Shown: positions 1 through 8,659, numbered from the stretch's first letter. The stretch is DNA of 64,000 nucleotides from Oscillatoriales cyanobacterium (GCA_004293365.1 RDYN01000006.1:1-64000), one strand, 5' to 3'. The notes: generated by a model not told the origin, from the letters alone. A program made the numbers and translations.

Positions 1-7
1 TGTGACG

Positions 8-1507
8 CTAATACTGCATAATTTCAGCCCAAAAGCGTTTGGATTCCAAGTTTTCACAACTGATAAAAAAACCGACCCACATCTGCGGAATGTGGGATTT
101 AAACTTACCATTAATTTTCCATTTACCATTTTTCCATCCTACCAATCCGCCCACAATTATTACAGCTAAAAGACTGAACAACAAGCTTGTTACGCCTGGA
201 TGCAGCCGATCGCCCTTTTGAGGTATCTTGATAACGAGGGGTTTGTCAATATCATTGGTAATCGCAGAGGAGACAATTCCTCCCGCCCCCAAGCCAGCAC
301 CTAATATTTGAATGGTTTTTTCTAAAGAGCGATCGCGTTCTGCTTGCTCAATCTCCACCCGTCCTCGGATAGCATTTAAAGCTTTTTCTAGTAAATCCGA
401 TCCATTGGCAAAATAGTCCAAGTCTGCTTGAATTTGCTCTGCAAAAATATGAGCTTTTTCATCTGCAAAAATTTCAAGAAAACTTAAATCTTCTTGTGGG
501 TATTTTTTTTGGAGCAGCTTTAGCTCTCTTTCATAATTTTGAAGATTGATTTTAAGAGGGAGGCGGTAGTTATCCAAGTTTCTGATTAACTCAACGTAAC
601 TAAGATTAAGGCTAGGAATGCGGTTGAGTGCCTTTTTTAAGTCTTCTAAATTACTCGCATCTAAGGTTTTACGATCTGGCAAACTTTCAACAATAGCTAT
701 TTCTGCTTTTACTTCTTTATAGCTATTGGATAGGACTTTATAAACAGAGCGACTTAATTTATATGCCTGAGTAATTTTATGGCGATAGCAAAAAATATCA
801 ACTAAATTAGGGTATTCTTCTTGTAATTTTCTGTCTGTTTCAGGAGTCACGAATATCCAAACTAAAACGTGACAATAATTTTCTAACTCATCGGCAATAC
901 CATACTCAAAAATGGGACTACCAAATAATTCACCCGATCGGTAAAATGGAGGAGTGTCTAACTTGTCTGGAATAAAAGCTCTCAAACATCCATCTGCCAA
1001 AGATTTCAGCTTTTTTTTGTCTTCTCTTGAGTTCCAAAATTGCCAAGTTTTCTCTGGAGTGTACCAAAGAGTTAACAATAAAGTTTGACCGAGAGAAGAA
1101 TTAACTTGGCTTGGCATCCAGCAGTCGCTGGGATGCAATCGTTTAAAAAAGTCTATATCTACGTCAGAAGTTTTGATTCCCTGTTCGTTTTTTTCGGGAC
1201 GGCGGACATTTAATGCTAAGGCAAATGTGTCGTGAATTCGGACGGGATACGCAATGCCTGCGATCGGGGAATCTGACCATTTTTCAAAGAAAATGGAGGC
1301 ATCGTCTTCGGTTTGTTGAGCAGAAAGTTCAACTCGATATCCGGGTTTGTCTTGGATATCAATTGTTTGATTAATCCCGAATTCTTTTAAGATATTTTCG
1401 CCTTTCTCAAATAGTTCTTTGAGATTATCTTTTTGAGGTTCAGATTCTTTTCGCAAATGATATGCAAACAAATGAACATTCGGCGCATAGATTTTGGAAG
1501 GAGACAT
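8..1507 (-). CDS. Unknown protein with C-terminal membrane segment, third gene of CHAT operon
   Basis: I do not recognise a family for this 499-residue protein. Most of it is soluble and charged, with a helical, likely coiled-coil middle (about residues 230-395). A glycine-rich hydrophobic stretch around 398-416 (ILGAGLGAGG) and a clear transmembrane helix around 440-458 (LLFSLLAVIIVGGLVGW) follow, and the tail is basic. It lies 5 bp after the small gene at 1513-1827, which itself follows the CHAT protease gene, so the three are probably co-transcribed. The position suggests a membrane effector, substrate or anchor for the CHAT protease, which is inference only. The ORF is complete, from ATG to a stop at position 8. 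Confidence 0.72.
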   Translation of the reverse strand: MSPSKIYAPNVHLFAYHLRKESEPQKDNLKELFEKGENILKEFGINQTIDIQDKPGYRVELSAQQTEDDASIFFEKWSDSPIAGIAYPVRIHDTFALALNVRRPEKNEQGIKTSDVDIDFFKRLHPSDCWMPSQVNSSLGQTLLLTLWYTPEKTWQFWNSREDKKKLKSLADGCLRAFIPDKLDTPPFYRSGELFGSPIFEYGIADELENYCHVLVWIFVTPETDRKLQEEYPNLVDIFCYRHKITQAYKLSRSVYKVLSNSYKEVKAEIAIVESLPDRKTLDASNLEDLKKALNRIPSLNLSYVELIRNLDNYRLPLKINLQNYERELKLLQKKYPQEDLSFLEIFADEKAHIFAEQIQADLDYFANGSDLLEKALNAIRGRVEIEQAERDRSLEKTIQILGAGLGAGGIVSSAITNDIDKPLVIKIPQKGDRLHPGVTSLLFSLLAVIIVGGLVGWKNGKWKINGKFKSHIPQMWVGFFISCENLESKRFWAEIMQY

Positions 1508-1512
1508 AAAAG

Positions 1513-1827
1513 CTATTTCCCCTTTTCGATTTCTTTGAGTTTTTGTTTGACTTCTTTACTTAATTCTTGAAAGACGTTACTGACTCCTGCTTTAGGTTGT
1601 TGAGCTTTAACCTTAGTAACTTCTTTGTTATTTGGTACAAAGTTCCTAAGCTGTTCTCTGATATCTTTGTGTTTTCGTAACCATGTATTCAGAGTTTCCT
1701 CTATATTTTGCGAAGGTTCGCTGCTAACAGATTCTAAGGCTTGCTCCAATTCTCTTAAACAGTCTATTTCAATTGATTCGCTTTTCACAAAGTTTGGAAA
1801 AGCTAATAATAGAGGATTTGTAGTCAT
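1513..1827 (-). CDS. Small hydrophilic protein, second gene of CHAT operon
   Basis: This predicted protein of about 104 residues is highly charged and helical, with a lysine/glutamate-rich C terminus, and has no recognised domain. I chose the ATG at 1827 over an in-frame TTG at 1851. The TTG lies inside the CHAT gene's last codons, whereas the ATG begins 5 bp after the CHAT stop and follows an AGGA embedded in the CHAT 3' end, suggesting translational coupling. The stop is 5 bp before the next gene. An adaptor between the CHAT protease and the membrane-segment protein is plausible but is inferred only from operon position. Confidence 0.7.
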   Translation of the reverse strand: MTTNPLLLAFPNFVKSESIEIDCLRELEQALESVSSEPSQNIEETLNTWLRKHKDIREQLRNFVPNNKEVTKVKAQQPKAGVSNVFQELSKEVKQKLKEIEKGK

Positions 1828-1832
1828 AATTT

Positions 1833-4685
1833 TTAGTTTCCTATAGCGCAAAATGCAGCCCAGTAAAATGGGCTTTCAAATGGTTTTTCGTCAGAATCGT
1901 AACTTCCAAGGAAACCTTTGATATCTTGGGTTGACTTTGAATCTAATTTTAATTCGCCAATCCATTCTAGTAATTTAGATTGGGTAGCATCTCGCAGCCA
2001 AATTTGGGCCGTATTGAGGGCTACTGCCATATCAGCGGTTGCCAGATTTTCGTAGCATTTAATCATTAGATAGGCAGTGGCGAAGTCATCGACTGACCAC
2101 AAACTGGAGAGAACCCCCTGACTACCAGCATACAAAAAGCCTGTAGCCAAGCCAATACAGTCATCACTCTGCTTTGTTGTGTCTGTCAACCCCGTTTCGC
2201 AAGCGGAGAGGGTGACGAGGCGACATTTAGGTAAGTTCAGTGTAGCAAAGATGTCTTGCAGAGTTAGGCATTTGGCGGGGTTGGCTTGTCCCCCGGAACG
2301 CAATCGGAGGGATTTTTGCCCGGTGGGGGTGGGTGAGTCTGTTGATTCGATCGCTCCTGCTAAGATTAGGGATGAAATTAGGGGTGTCTGGAAATCAAAG
2401 GAACCGTGACAGGAAAAGTGGACGTAGTGCGCTTGGGCGAGGGTTTCCAGGTTGTCGATGAGGGCGGTTTTGGTGGCTTGTTGTTTGCTTAAAATGTCGG
2501 CGGGTGTAAAGTCGCGTTTGATGACTTCTACTTCTATATCCGTGTATTTAAGGTCTTCGGTAGGGTTTTGGATAGCAAAGAGGGTGCGGGTATCGGCGGG
2601 TGGGCGTTGTCGTTGCTGTACCCGTTGCAGGAGTTGACAACTGGGGGCGTATCGCACGCCTTTTTTGAAGCAATCTAGCAGACAAGGATTAGCGGGGGGT
2701 TGGAGATGCGGAGTTTCTTGGTTAAATCGCTTCCAAGTTTGTTGGCTAACAGATAGGGCATGAAGGGGGAATAGATGCAGGTAGCGGTGGGGAACTAAAA
2801 GTAGGGAGTCACAATTGGCTAGGGCGGGATGATTGAGAATTTCCTCAAGGCGCAATATTTGGGAAAGATTACTCAGCCACTCGGAAAGATTATCTTGCCA
2901 GGTTTCGGTGTTGTTAAATAAGGCTTCGAGATACTGTTTATTCCACACTTCCAGATTTTCTAATTCTGCTTTGTCAAACTGCACAACTTCCAAACTTGAC
3001 TGAGTGACGATGAAAATTTGGAAACTGTCCGTGCCGATATACCACTCTAAAATAGCGGTGTGGGAGTCAATCAAATCGCGGATTTCGGCAACGGTAATAG
3101 GTTTGACTTCTTGAGTGAGGGTGAAGGCGGGATCTAGTTCCTGACACTGGGCGAAAACTACGTCGAGTTGACGCTGATATTCTTGCAGGAGTTCGCGCTG
3201 TTGGGCGATATACTCGCGGGTGTAGCTGGATGTTTCGCTGCTACGAAATCCCTGGAAACTGTCGCGATTAAAAGTGCTGTTATTATCTACTTGCGCTAAT
3301 TGCCGTATTGATGAAATGGTACTTCTTAGCCTGCGTAATTCCTGTTTGAGTGAATCGCTAGCGTCTTTTGGGTAAAGTTCGGAATTTGCTAGCAGTTCGA
3401 CTAAGTTGCGGGATTTGCTGCGTTCGACGGTTTCGAGAGCTTTTTCAATTTGTCCGTCATTGATGCAGGCTTGCACCATTTTGATGTAGACATCTATGGC
3501 ATCCGATTGGATTTCTTGACGGGCTGCTTCGTTGGTTGCCCATTCGCGACGTTTTTCTACTGCTTCTATGGCTTTTTCATAACCTTGTATAGCTACTGTC
3601 CAGTTTTGAGTAATAAAAGCAGTGTCACCTAACAATAGAGCAGAGCCAAAACATTCTCTGGGTAACAATGCAGGAGTGAAAATTTCTAGAGACAATTGCA
3701 AACATTCAGTAGCAGATTTAATTTCACCCTTTTCTTTGTAAATAAATCCTAAAGTACGTTGAGTAAATGCCCATTCATAAGGATTTTTTTCACGAAGGAA
3801 AACTTGTAAAGCCTCTTGGCTATGAGTGAGTGCTATTTCTAAGTAATCTAGTCTTTCACCATTACTTATGAAGAGATAAATGGCTGCTAGGTTATGTTGG
3901 ATATTTGCCCAATCTAGGGGAAACTCTTCACGGGTAACAACTTGTAAGGCAGATTGGCAATATTTAATTGCTATTTCCCCATTATACGCCTTATTTTTCG
4001 ATTTTTTTATGGAGTTCTCTACTAAGTTATTTTGAATCATTGCCCATTGTCGGGGAAATGCCTCACGGCTATAAACTTCTAAGGCATCTTGATAATTGGC
4101 AAACGCCAACTCTTGATTATATGCTTTTTTCCCTCTAATCCTTTGAGCGTAAGCCATTGCCAGATTATTTTTAGTTCTTGCCCAATCTTCAGGAAACTCT
4201 TCAGGGGTGAAAACTTCTAAGGCATTGTGATAAAATGCTAATCCTTGTTTGATATTTTCTGTTTCATCGCCGAAAATTCTATCCCTATAAGCATTGCCCA
4301 AATTATGCTGATTTCTTGCCCAGTTTAAAGGAAATACCTCACGGCTATAAATTTTTTGCGTCATCTCAAGACCTGTAATAGAAATTTCTATGTTCTGGGC
4401 TCTGTTGCCTAAAGGGAACTCTTTGATTAAGCTACTAAAATTGCTAACAATATCAGTAATTATTAAAGCTTCTGGATAATCTTCTGTGTCTATAATTGCT
4501 GTTGTCCAGTCTCGCCATAAGATCCTAAACTCCTCATTTAGTTTGTCTTGATTTGCTGCTAATATTGGGTAAAATCCTTGGGGAGTATCATTGCCTTCTA
4601 AAATTGCTTGTAAGATTTCCAACCAAAAATCTAAATAGGTTTGTGAAGTTTTATTTGCTGCATCATTGTTCATAGCTATTTCCAT
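1833..4685 (-). CDS. TPR-CHAT caspase-like protease
   Basis: This is a 950-residue protein with an N-terminal array of tetratricopeptide-like helices (about residues 100-420), a helical linker, and a C-terminal CHAT domain (about 620-950). CHAT domains are caspase-fold cysteine peptidases. The expected dyad is visible as His760 in HFSCHG and Cys829 in LSACETG, followed by the family hallmark GLATGFLYAGSQGVLSSLW. Residues about 782-805 look like a foreign insertion (SLRLRSGGQ) of a kind seen in repeat-rich cyanobacterial genes. It is first in a three-gene operon with a small protein and a membrane-segment protein. In characterised systems CHAT proteases act downstream of sensors, for example in Craspase or gasdermin defence. 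A role in defence or cell death is inferred. Confidence 0.9.
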   Translation of the reverse strand: MEIAMNNDAANKTSQTYLDFWLEILQAILEGNDTPQGFYPILAANQDKLNEEFRILWRDWTTAIIDTEDYPEALIITDIVSNFSSLIKEFPLGNRAQNIEISITGLEMTQKIYSREVFPLNWARNQHNLGNAYRDRIFGDETENIKQGLAFYHNALEVFTPEEFPEDWARTKNNLAMAYAQRIRGKKAYNQELAFANYQDALEVYSREAFPRQWAMIQNNLVENSIKKSKNKAYNGEIAIKYCQSALQVVTREEFPLDWANIQHNLAAIYLFISNGERLDYLEIALTHSQEALQVFLREKNPYEWAFTQRTLGFIYKEKGEIKSATECLQLSLEIFTPALLPRECFGSALLLGDTAFITQNWTVAIQGYEKAIEAVEKRREWATNEAARQEIQSDAIDVYIKMVQACINDGQIEKALETVERSKSRNLVELLANSELYPKDASDSLKQELRRLRSTISSIRQLAQVDNNSTFNRDSFQGFRSSETSSYTREYIAQQRELLQEYQRQLDVVFAQCQELDPAFTLTQEVKPITVAEIRDLIDSHTAILEWYIGTDSFQIFIVTQSSLEVVQFDKAELENLEVWNKQYLEALFNNTETWQDNLSEWLSNLSQILRLEEILNHPALANCDSLLLVPHRYLHLFPLHALSVSQQTWKRFNQETPHLQPPANPCLLDCFKKGVRYAPSCQLLQRVQQRQRPPADTRTLFAIQNPTEDLKYTDIEVEVIKRDFTPADILSKQQATKTALIDNLETLAQAHYVHFSCHGSFDFQTPLISSLILAGAIESTDSPTPTGQKSLRLRSGGQANPAKCLTLQDIFATLNLPKCRLVTLSACETGLTDTTKQSDDCIGLATGFLYAGSQGVLSSLWSVDDFATAYLMIKCYENLATADMAVALNTAQIWLRDATQSKLLEWIGELKLDSKSTQDIKGFLGSYDSDEKPFESPFYWAAFCAIGN

Positions 4686-4701
4686 TGCGTATAACCTTCA
4701 A

Positions 4702-4742
4702 AGTATCAGCCCTGATTTCTGCAAACTTCCACTCAGTCTCTT
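4702..4742 (-). pseudogene. Remnant of a gene like the one at 6121-6363
   Basis: Read on the minus strand, this segment encodes ETEWKFAEIRADTL. The intact small gene at 6121-6363 begins ETEWEFAEIWADTL. The nucleotides match 37 of 41 with 6307-6347. The similarity stops just before the CHAT start codon, and the frame runs on into the CHAT 5' end before a stop. No ATG precedes it in frame. It looks like the 5' stump of a second copy, probably left by a rearrangement that brought the CHAT operon here. Confidence 0.6.
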
Positions 4743-4858
4743 TTTTCGAGGTCAAACTACACAAACAAAGTCTGCCTACGGGGACTAAGAGATAACAAAA
4801 TATTGCAACTTGTCAATATTTTTCTTAGTTTCTATACTGTAAACACTCTATTTAGCTG

Positions 4859-5521
4859 TTAGGCTTTCGATCGCATTTCTGTTTCGCTCGCACCAGCTCG
4901 CACCATAATTGTCCGAACAAGAGAACCAAATATCCTCCACCCGACAAGACTTAGGCTGGCGTGCCGTGTCGCTAACAGCAAATCATCAAGGCGTATCTGT
5001 ATAATGCCATCAAATATGACAGTATTGCCCACAATATTGCGAGAGTCCCCTGGTAATGGTGGAAGATACATTCGCTTAGTCGATTTGAACTTTAGCAGTT
5101 CACCGAGGAGTTGCTTTGCATCAGGATCGTCAGAAAAAATTGGTTGCAATCGCAGCAGTGAGGCATAATCGCGGCGGCCCTGAACAAGGTCACAGGTTGA
5201 GCTTGCGACAGCAAACTTCATGTTAGTAATACGTTCTCCCAAGAAGTAGCCAGCGTCACTACTAATAATATCTCCCCGCAAAAGCGCGAAGGCATCCTCA
5301 TCGTCGCCAACCAAACCTCTTGCTAGCATATCCCGATACTCAATGGGCTGACGCACCAGCGCTCCCTCTGCTCCGAAAACTTTCTGACGGTCTTTTGTCT
5401 TACCAAGTCGATCGGCAAAGTCCTGAATAATTGTGAAAACTCGATCATCGTGAGAAAGTTCGCGTAGCTGATTTTCAAGAGTTTCGAGATTATTAGGCTC
5501 ATTATTTGCTACAGCCATCAC
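4859..5521 (-). CDS. Unknown protein, second gene of a coupled pair
   Basis: This 220-residue soluble protein belongs to no family I recognise. The N-terminal third is charged and helical. The middle contains SSTCDLVQGRRDYASLL, followed by a basic stretch (LLKFKSTKRMYLPPLPGDSR) and a C-terminal segment rich in hydrophobic residues. Its start overlaps the stop of the preceding gene by 4 bp (ATGA), so the two are translationally coupled. It sits between the CHAT operon and a toxin-antitoxin pair, suggesting accessory status. No function is assigned. Confidence 0.72.
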   Translation of the reverse strand: MMAVANNEPNNLETLENQLRELSHDDRVFTIIQDFADRLGKTKDRQKVFGAEGALVRQPIEYRDMLARGLVGDDEDAFALLRGDIISSDAGYFLGERITNMKFAVASSTCDLVQGRRDYASLLRLQPIFSDDPDAKQLLGELLKFKSTKRMYLPPLPGDSRNIVGNTVIFDGIIQIRLDDLLLATRHASLSLVGWRIFGSLVRTIMVRAGASETEMRSKA

Positions 5522-5982
5522 GATCGATCTATCCTATTGTCGATCGCATTCTTAGATTCCAGAGGACGCTCAATTTCATCAGGATCGAGCATCACTTCAT
5601 CATCTTCATCCAAGTCGAAATTCTCTGGAACTAATCGATCGAAGCTATTGCGGGTTGGAAGTTCAGGCAGATCTCCCAGCATCGCAACTGCTTCAGCAAG
5701 TAGATTCAGATTCTCTGGATCGGGGTGTTTTTGTGCCGCCCGCACAGCCAAGATGACGATACGCAATCCTCCCCTTAGCCGATCGACATCACGAGCTAGT
5801 CCATACATTGCTTGAAAGTCATTTTCCTCAATAATGCGGTACTGTCCTGTTTTTGTCTGGAGGGTAGCAATGACACCATTGGCGATCGAACTCAGTGCTT
5901 CTGCGCCCTTCAAACGAAACTTCTCAAATGATGTCCAATTTGCACCGCTTCGCAACCTAAATTTTTTATTTGTAATTTGCAT
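5518..5982 (-). CDS. Unknown acidic-tailed protein, first gene of a coupled pair
   Basis: This 154-residue protein has a basic N terminus (NKKFRLRSGANWTSFEKFRLKG), a helical middle (FQAMYGLARDVDRLRGGLRIVILAVRAA) and a very acidic C terminus (DLDEDDEVMLDPDEIE). No domain is recognised. Its last codons overlap the start of the 220-residue gene by 4 bp. A small basic/acidic partner co-translated with a larger protein is a common arrangement for complexes and toxin-antitoxin modules, but there is no direct evidence for either here. Confidence 0.68.
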   Translation of the reverse strand: MQITNKKFRLRSGANWTSFEKFRLKGAEALSSIANGVIATLQTKTGQYRIIEENDFQAMYGLARDVDRLRGGLRIVILAVRAAQKHPDPENLNLLAEAVAMLGDLPELPTRNSFDRLVPENFDLDEDDEVMLDPDEIERPLESKNAIDNRIDRS

Positions 5983-6069
5983 AGTTTCACCTCTTTACTA
6001 TATCCTAACGTAAATTCAACGAAAAAACAACGGCTTGCGAGAATATTTCGTGACAGGCGAAGAGATGGG

Positions 6070-6119
6070 GAAAAGCCGGTTTCTTGGATGGTGCGCGAGT
6101 GGCCAGAAACGGGTTTTTC
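6070..6119. repeat. Inverted repeat of the AGAAACCGGGTTTCT type
   Basis: The left arm GAAAAGCCGGTTTCT (6070-6084) and right arm AGAAACGGGTTTTTC (6105-6119) are complementary at 13 of 15 positions. Related palindromes occur at 62948-62964 and 62999-63015. Confidence 0.6.
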
Positions 6120-6120
6120 G

Positions 6121-6363
6121 CTATGTTTTTATTTCTTGCAAAATGCGACTATTCAAACGCTCATACTCATCCTCTAGCAGCCACATTTTAGCAGATTCGT
6201 AATTGTCACTAGAAAAAATAACTTGATAGTTTTGTGCCGGGTTATGGATGCAAAATATCCCTGATTTTTCCTTAACTAACATCAGGATATAAGGAGGAGA
6301 TATCAGAGTATCAGCCCAGATTTCCGCAAACTCCCACTCAGTTTCTTGCATGGTAAATTCCAC
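6121..6363 (-). CDS. Small protein of unknown function
   Basis: This 80-residue protein contains MQETEWEFAEIWADT near its N terminus and a charged, helical C terminus (AKMWLLEDEYERLNSRILQEI). No family is recognised. Two in-frame ATGs exist (6363 and 6351), and neither has a convincing Shine-Dalgarno sequence. It ends 6 bp before the gene-free stretch that carries an AGAAACCGG-type repeat, and it lies just downstream of the vapC-like gene on the same strand. A fragment of a second copy lies at 4702-4742. Confidence 0.55.
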   Translation of the reverse strand: MEFTMQETEWEFAEIWADTLISPPYILMLVKEKSGIFCIHNPAQNYQVIFSSDNYESAKMWLLEDEYERLNSRILQEIKT

Positions 6364-6369
6364 TCATAC

Positions 6370-6774
6370 TCACCAAATTGTCTGAATAGTGGTTAACGCT
6401 TGAATTTTCGCGTCGCGGGTGACTAACGGAAGACTTAAAGATAAAGCAGTGGCTGCAATAATCCTATCTGGCATATCTGGCACCACATCGCGGGGAATCT
6501 GACGCAGAGTTTGCGCTGTTATTACATCCAAGGGGGCGATGGCTAAACCAGTCCCCGGATCGGATAAGGCATTGATTAACTGCTCAAATGCCTCTTCGGG
6601 CAATCTATATCTTTCCACTAAATACCCTAATTCTACCACAGAAATTGCGGACACATAAATCGAATTCCCTCCTGCTAATGCTGTATCCAAAGCAGTCATT
6701 GCTGCTGGCGATAATCGAGCATTCTCCCGCAAATACCAGATAATTGTATGAGTGTCGGCGACAACGGCTGTCAT
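6370..6774 (-). CDS. vapC: PIN-domain ribonuclease toxin, VapC family
   Basis: This 134-residue protein has the PIN-domain layout. The first acidic residue lies in VVADTHTIIWYL, a conserved Glu in SVVELGYL, an Asp in DMPDRIIAATAL, and the last acidic residue in LVTRDAKI. VapC toxins are Mg-dependent endoribonucleases that cut tRNA or rRNA. The start overlaps the stop of the upstream DUF2281-like gene by 1 nt (TAATG), the usual coupled antitoxin-toxin arrangement. All four acidic positions expected of an active nuclease appear present. The identification is firm; the RNA target is unknown. Confidence 0.9.
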   Translation of the reverse strand: MTAVVADTHTIIWYLRENARLSPAAMTALDTALAGGNSIYVSAISVVELGYLVERYRLPEEAFEQLINALSDPGTGLAIAPLDVITAQTLRQIPRDVVPDMPDRIIAATALSLSLPLVTRDAKIQALTTIQTIW

Positions 6775-6998
6775 TAAATATCGCCTCTAGGAAAATTTCC
6801 CCACATTTCTTTTCTAGCTTGGGCAATATCTTCTTCGGTGATATCCATATCTAAATTAGCCCACATTCCTTTGACGCTTTTCAGAGGTCGCTTGAGAATG
6901 TTTTTTTGATGAAGAAATTCAGCAAAGTCTAAAACTTCTTGCTGCTGATTCGGGGGTAATTCCCGCAATTTATCTAAAACTGCTTGCTCTAAATCCAT
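6774..6998 (-). CDS. vapB: DUF2281-type antitoxin, VapB-like
   Basis: This 74-residue protein carries the pattern KLRELPPNQQQEVLDFAEFLHQK, typical of the DUF2281 family paired with PIN toxins in cyanobacteria. The C terminus (ITEEDIAQARKEMWGNFPR) is the part expected to wrap the toxin. It precedes vapC with a 1-nt overlap. Such antitoxins neutralise the toxin and repress their own promoter, which should lie in the spacer at 6999-7142. Confidence 0.85.
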   Translation of the reverse strand: MDLEQAVLDKLRELPPNQQQEVLDFAEFLHQKNILKRPLKSVKGMWANLDMDITEEDIAQARKEMWGNFPRGDI

Positions 6999-7142
6999 TG
7001 TCTTTTTTGCTCGGTTTTTGGTGTAGTTGACATAACTTTGATTTTGCTCTGTTCTATTTTCATTATATACCTATCTTTTATACTTTGGATCTTAACCGCA
7101 GATGTCGGCGGATAAACGCTGATAAACGCTGATGAGGAGACA

Positions 7143-7970
7143 TCATTTGATTAGTTCTTCAAGGGATGGAAAGAGCAATTTTTCGGCGCTCACTATTTCG
7201 CAATCGCAAGGTTGTTGAATTGCGGATATTGCTGATACTTTTCCCAGCAGCAATTGGATGCTTTCAATTAGCAATGGTAGGGTTAATAAAATGATTGATA
7301 CCGAGACTAGCAAGCTAATCAAGCCATCCGCCCAATTCCAGTGCAGCCAAGCCACGGCGATCGCAGCTAAAATTACTCCAGCCGACGAAAATATATCGGC
7401 AACGGCGTGCAAAAAGGCGCTTTTGAGGTTCAAGTCGCCGTGACAGCAGGAGTGCAAGCAGCAAGCATTGATTGAGTTGATGCTTAAACCGACTATTGCG
7501 GTAATTAACATCGGGAGTCCTTCTACTTCCGGGGTTGGGGACAGCAAGCGGGCGATCGACTCTGCTGCAATCCAAAGCGCGATCGCTACTAAACTGATAC
7601 TATTAACTAAGGCTGCTATGATTTCTCCCCGTGCAGGAATTGCCGATCGCGCGATCGCACAATCCACCGATTTACTGCTTTTTAGTGACGAATACCAAGT
7701 CGCAGTTAATGCGATCGCTAAAGCTGCTACATCAGACAAAACATGACCGGCATCTGCCAATAGGGATAAACTGTGAGAGCTCGTGGCGGCGATTAACTCT
7801 GCTACGAAAAAGCTACTAAGCAGTACCAAAGCTGTTTGTAAAAGTCGCACTTTGGCAATTCTGGGATTGGGATTGTCGCATTGTGCGAGATTCTTGGTGT
7901 TTTCAGGGTTAAAATTGTCCCCAACTGGAAATATCATGCAGCAATCCTTACAGCTAAACTCGATTTTCAA
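7143..7970 (-). CDS. Cation diffusion facilitator family metal exporter
   Basis: This 275-residue protein has about six hydrophobic segments, as in CDF/ZnT transporters. The metal-site motifs are visible: HVLSD in SLLADAGHVLSDVAAL (TM2) and HAVAD in FLHAVADIFSSAGV (TM5). These transporters exchange cytosolic Zn, Co, Cd or similar divalent cations for protons at the inner membrane. The N terminus has extra cysteines (CKDCC) that could bind metal. The C-terminal cytoplasmic domain is very short compared with CzcD or YiiP, so regulation by dimerisation may differ. The divergent acetyltransferase gene starts 11 bp away. Confidence 0.88.
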   Translation of the reverse strand: MKIEFSCKDCCMIFPVGDNFNPENTKNLAQCDNPNPRIAKVRLLQTALVLLSSFFVAELIAATSSHSLSLLADAGHVLSDVAALAIALTATWYSSLKSSKSVDCAIARSAIPARGEIIAALVNSISLVAIALWIAAESIARLLSPTPEVEGLPMLITAIVGLSINSINACCLHSCCHGDLNLKSAFLHAVADIFSSAGVILAAIAVAWLHWNWADGLISLLVSVSIILLTLPLLIESIQLLLGKVSAISAIQQPCDCEIVSAEKLLFPSLEELIK

Positions 7971-7981
7971 TCAAACATTAG

Positions 7982-8659
7982 ATGACTCATTATACGCCAA
8001 GTCCCGACCCGGAACCGCCGCATCCGATCGCAAATTCCCCAAATCCTGAAATCAACGATCGTCCAATTGGCGACAACCAACCAAATATTTTAACAGGCGA
8101 ATCTTTAATTGATTTGCGGCTGTACAACCAGTCAAATTTCGATCGCGGAAGACCTGGTTGGCTAATTTTGCTGTGGTGGTTGGTGCAGGCGATCGCATTT
8201 CCCCTCACTCCACACCCTTGTAATAGCATCAGAAGCGGCTTGCTGCGGTTATTTGGTGCAAAAATAGGTCGCGGTGCGGTGATTCGCCCTACGGCTCGTT
8301 TTACCTATCCCTGGAAAATTGAAATCGGTGATTGCAGTTGGATTGGCGATGATGTTGTATTGTACAGTTTGGATCGAATTGCGATCGGCAAACACTGCGT
8401 CATTTCTCAAAAAAGCTACCTCTGCACCGGCACTCACGACCCCCAAGACCCAGCCTTTAGCTTAATCACAGCACCTGTTATCATTAATCATGGCGTTTGG
8501 ATTGCCGCCGACTGCTTCATTGGCCCCGGTGTCGAAATCGGTGCAAATGCTTTAATTGGAGCTCGCAGCAGCGTCTTTAAAAATATGCCAGCCGGCTTTG
8601 TTTGCACGGGAACACCCTGTCATCCCCGCTATCGGCGAGAAATTCAAAAAAGTTCGTAG
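7982..8659 (+). CDS. WcaF-like hexapeptide-repeat acetyltransferase
   Basis: This 225-residue protein belongs to the left-handed beta-helix acetyltransferases of the WcaF type used in exopolysaccharide modification. Hexapeptide repeats run from about residue 90 (IGRGAVIRPTARFTYPWKIEIGDC) to the C terminus (GVWIAADCFIGPGVEIGANALIGARS), including the active-site-like CTGTHD. The stop codon TAG lies inside the repeat GTTCGTAGTGAGGAC, so the final Ser-Ser is repeat-encoded. The N-terminal 55 residues are poorly conserved-looking and proline-rich. Confidence 0.85.
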   Translation: MTHYTPSPDPEPPHPIANSPNPEINDRPIGDNQPNILTGESLIDLRLYNQSNFDRGRPGWLILLWWLVQAIAFPLTPHPCNSIRSGLLRLFGAKIGRGAVIRPTARFTYPWKIEIGDCSWIGDDVVLYSLDRIAIGKHCVISQKSYLCTGTHDPQDPAFSLITAPVIINHGVWIAADCFIGPGVEIGANALIGARSSVFKNMPAGFVCTGTPCHPRYRREIQKSS

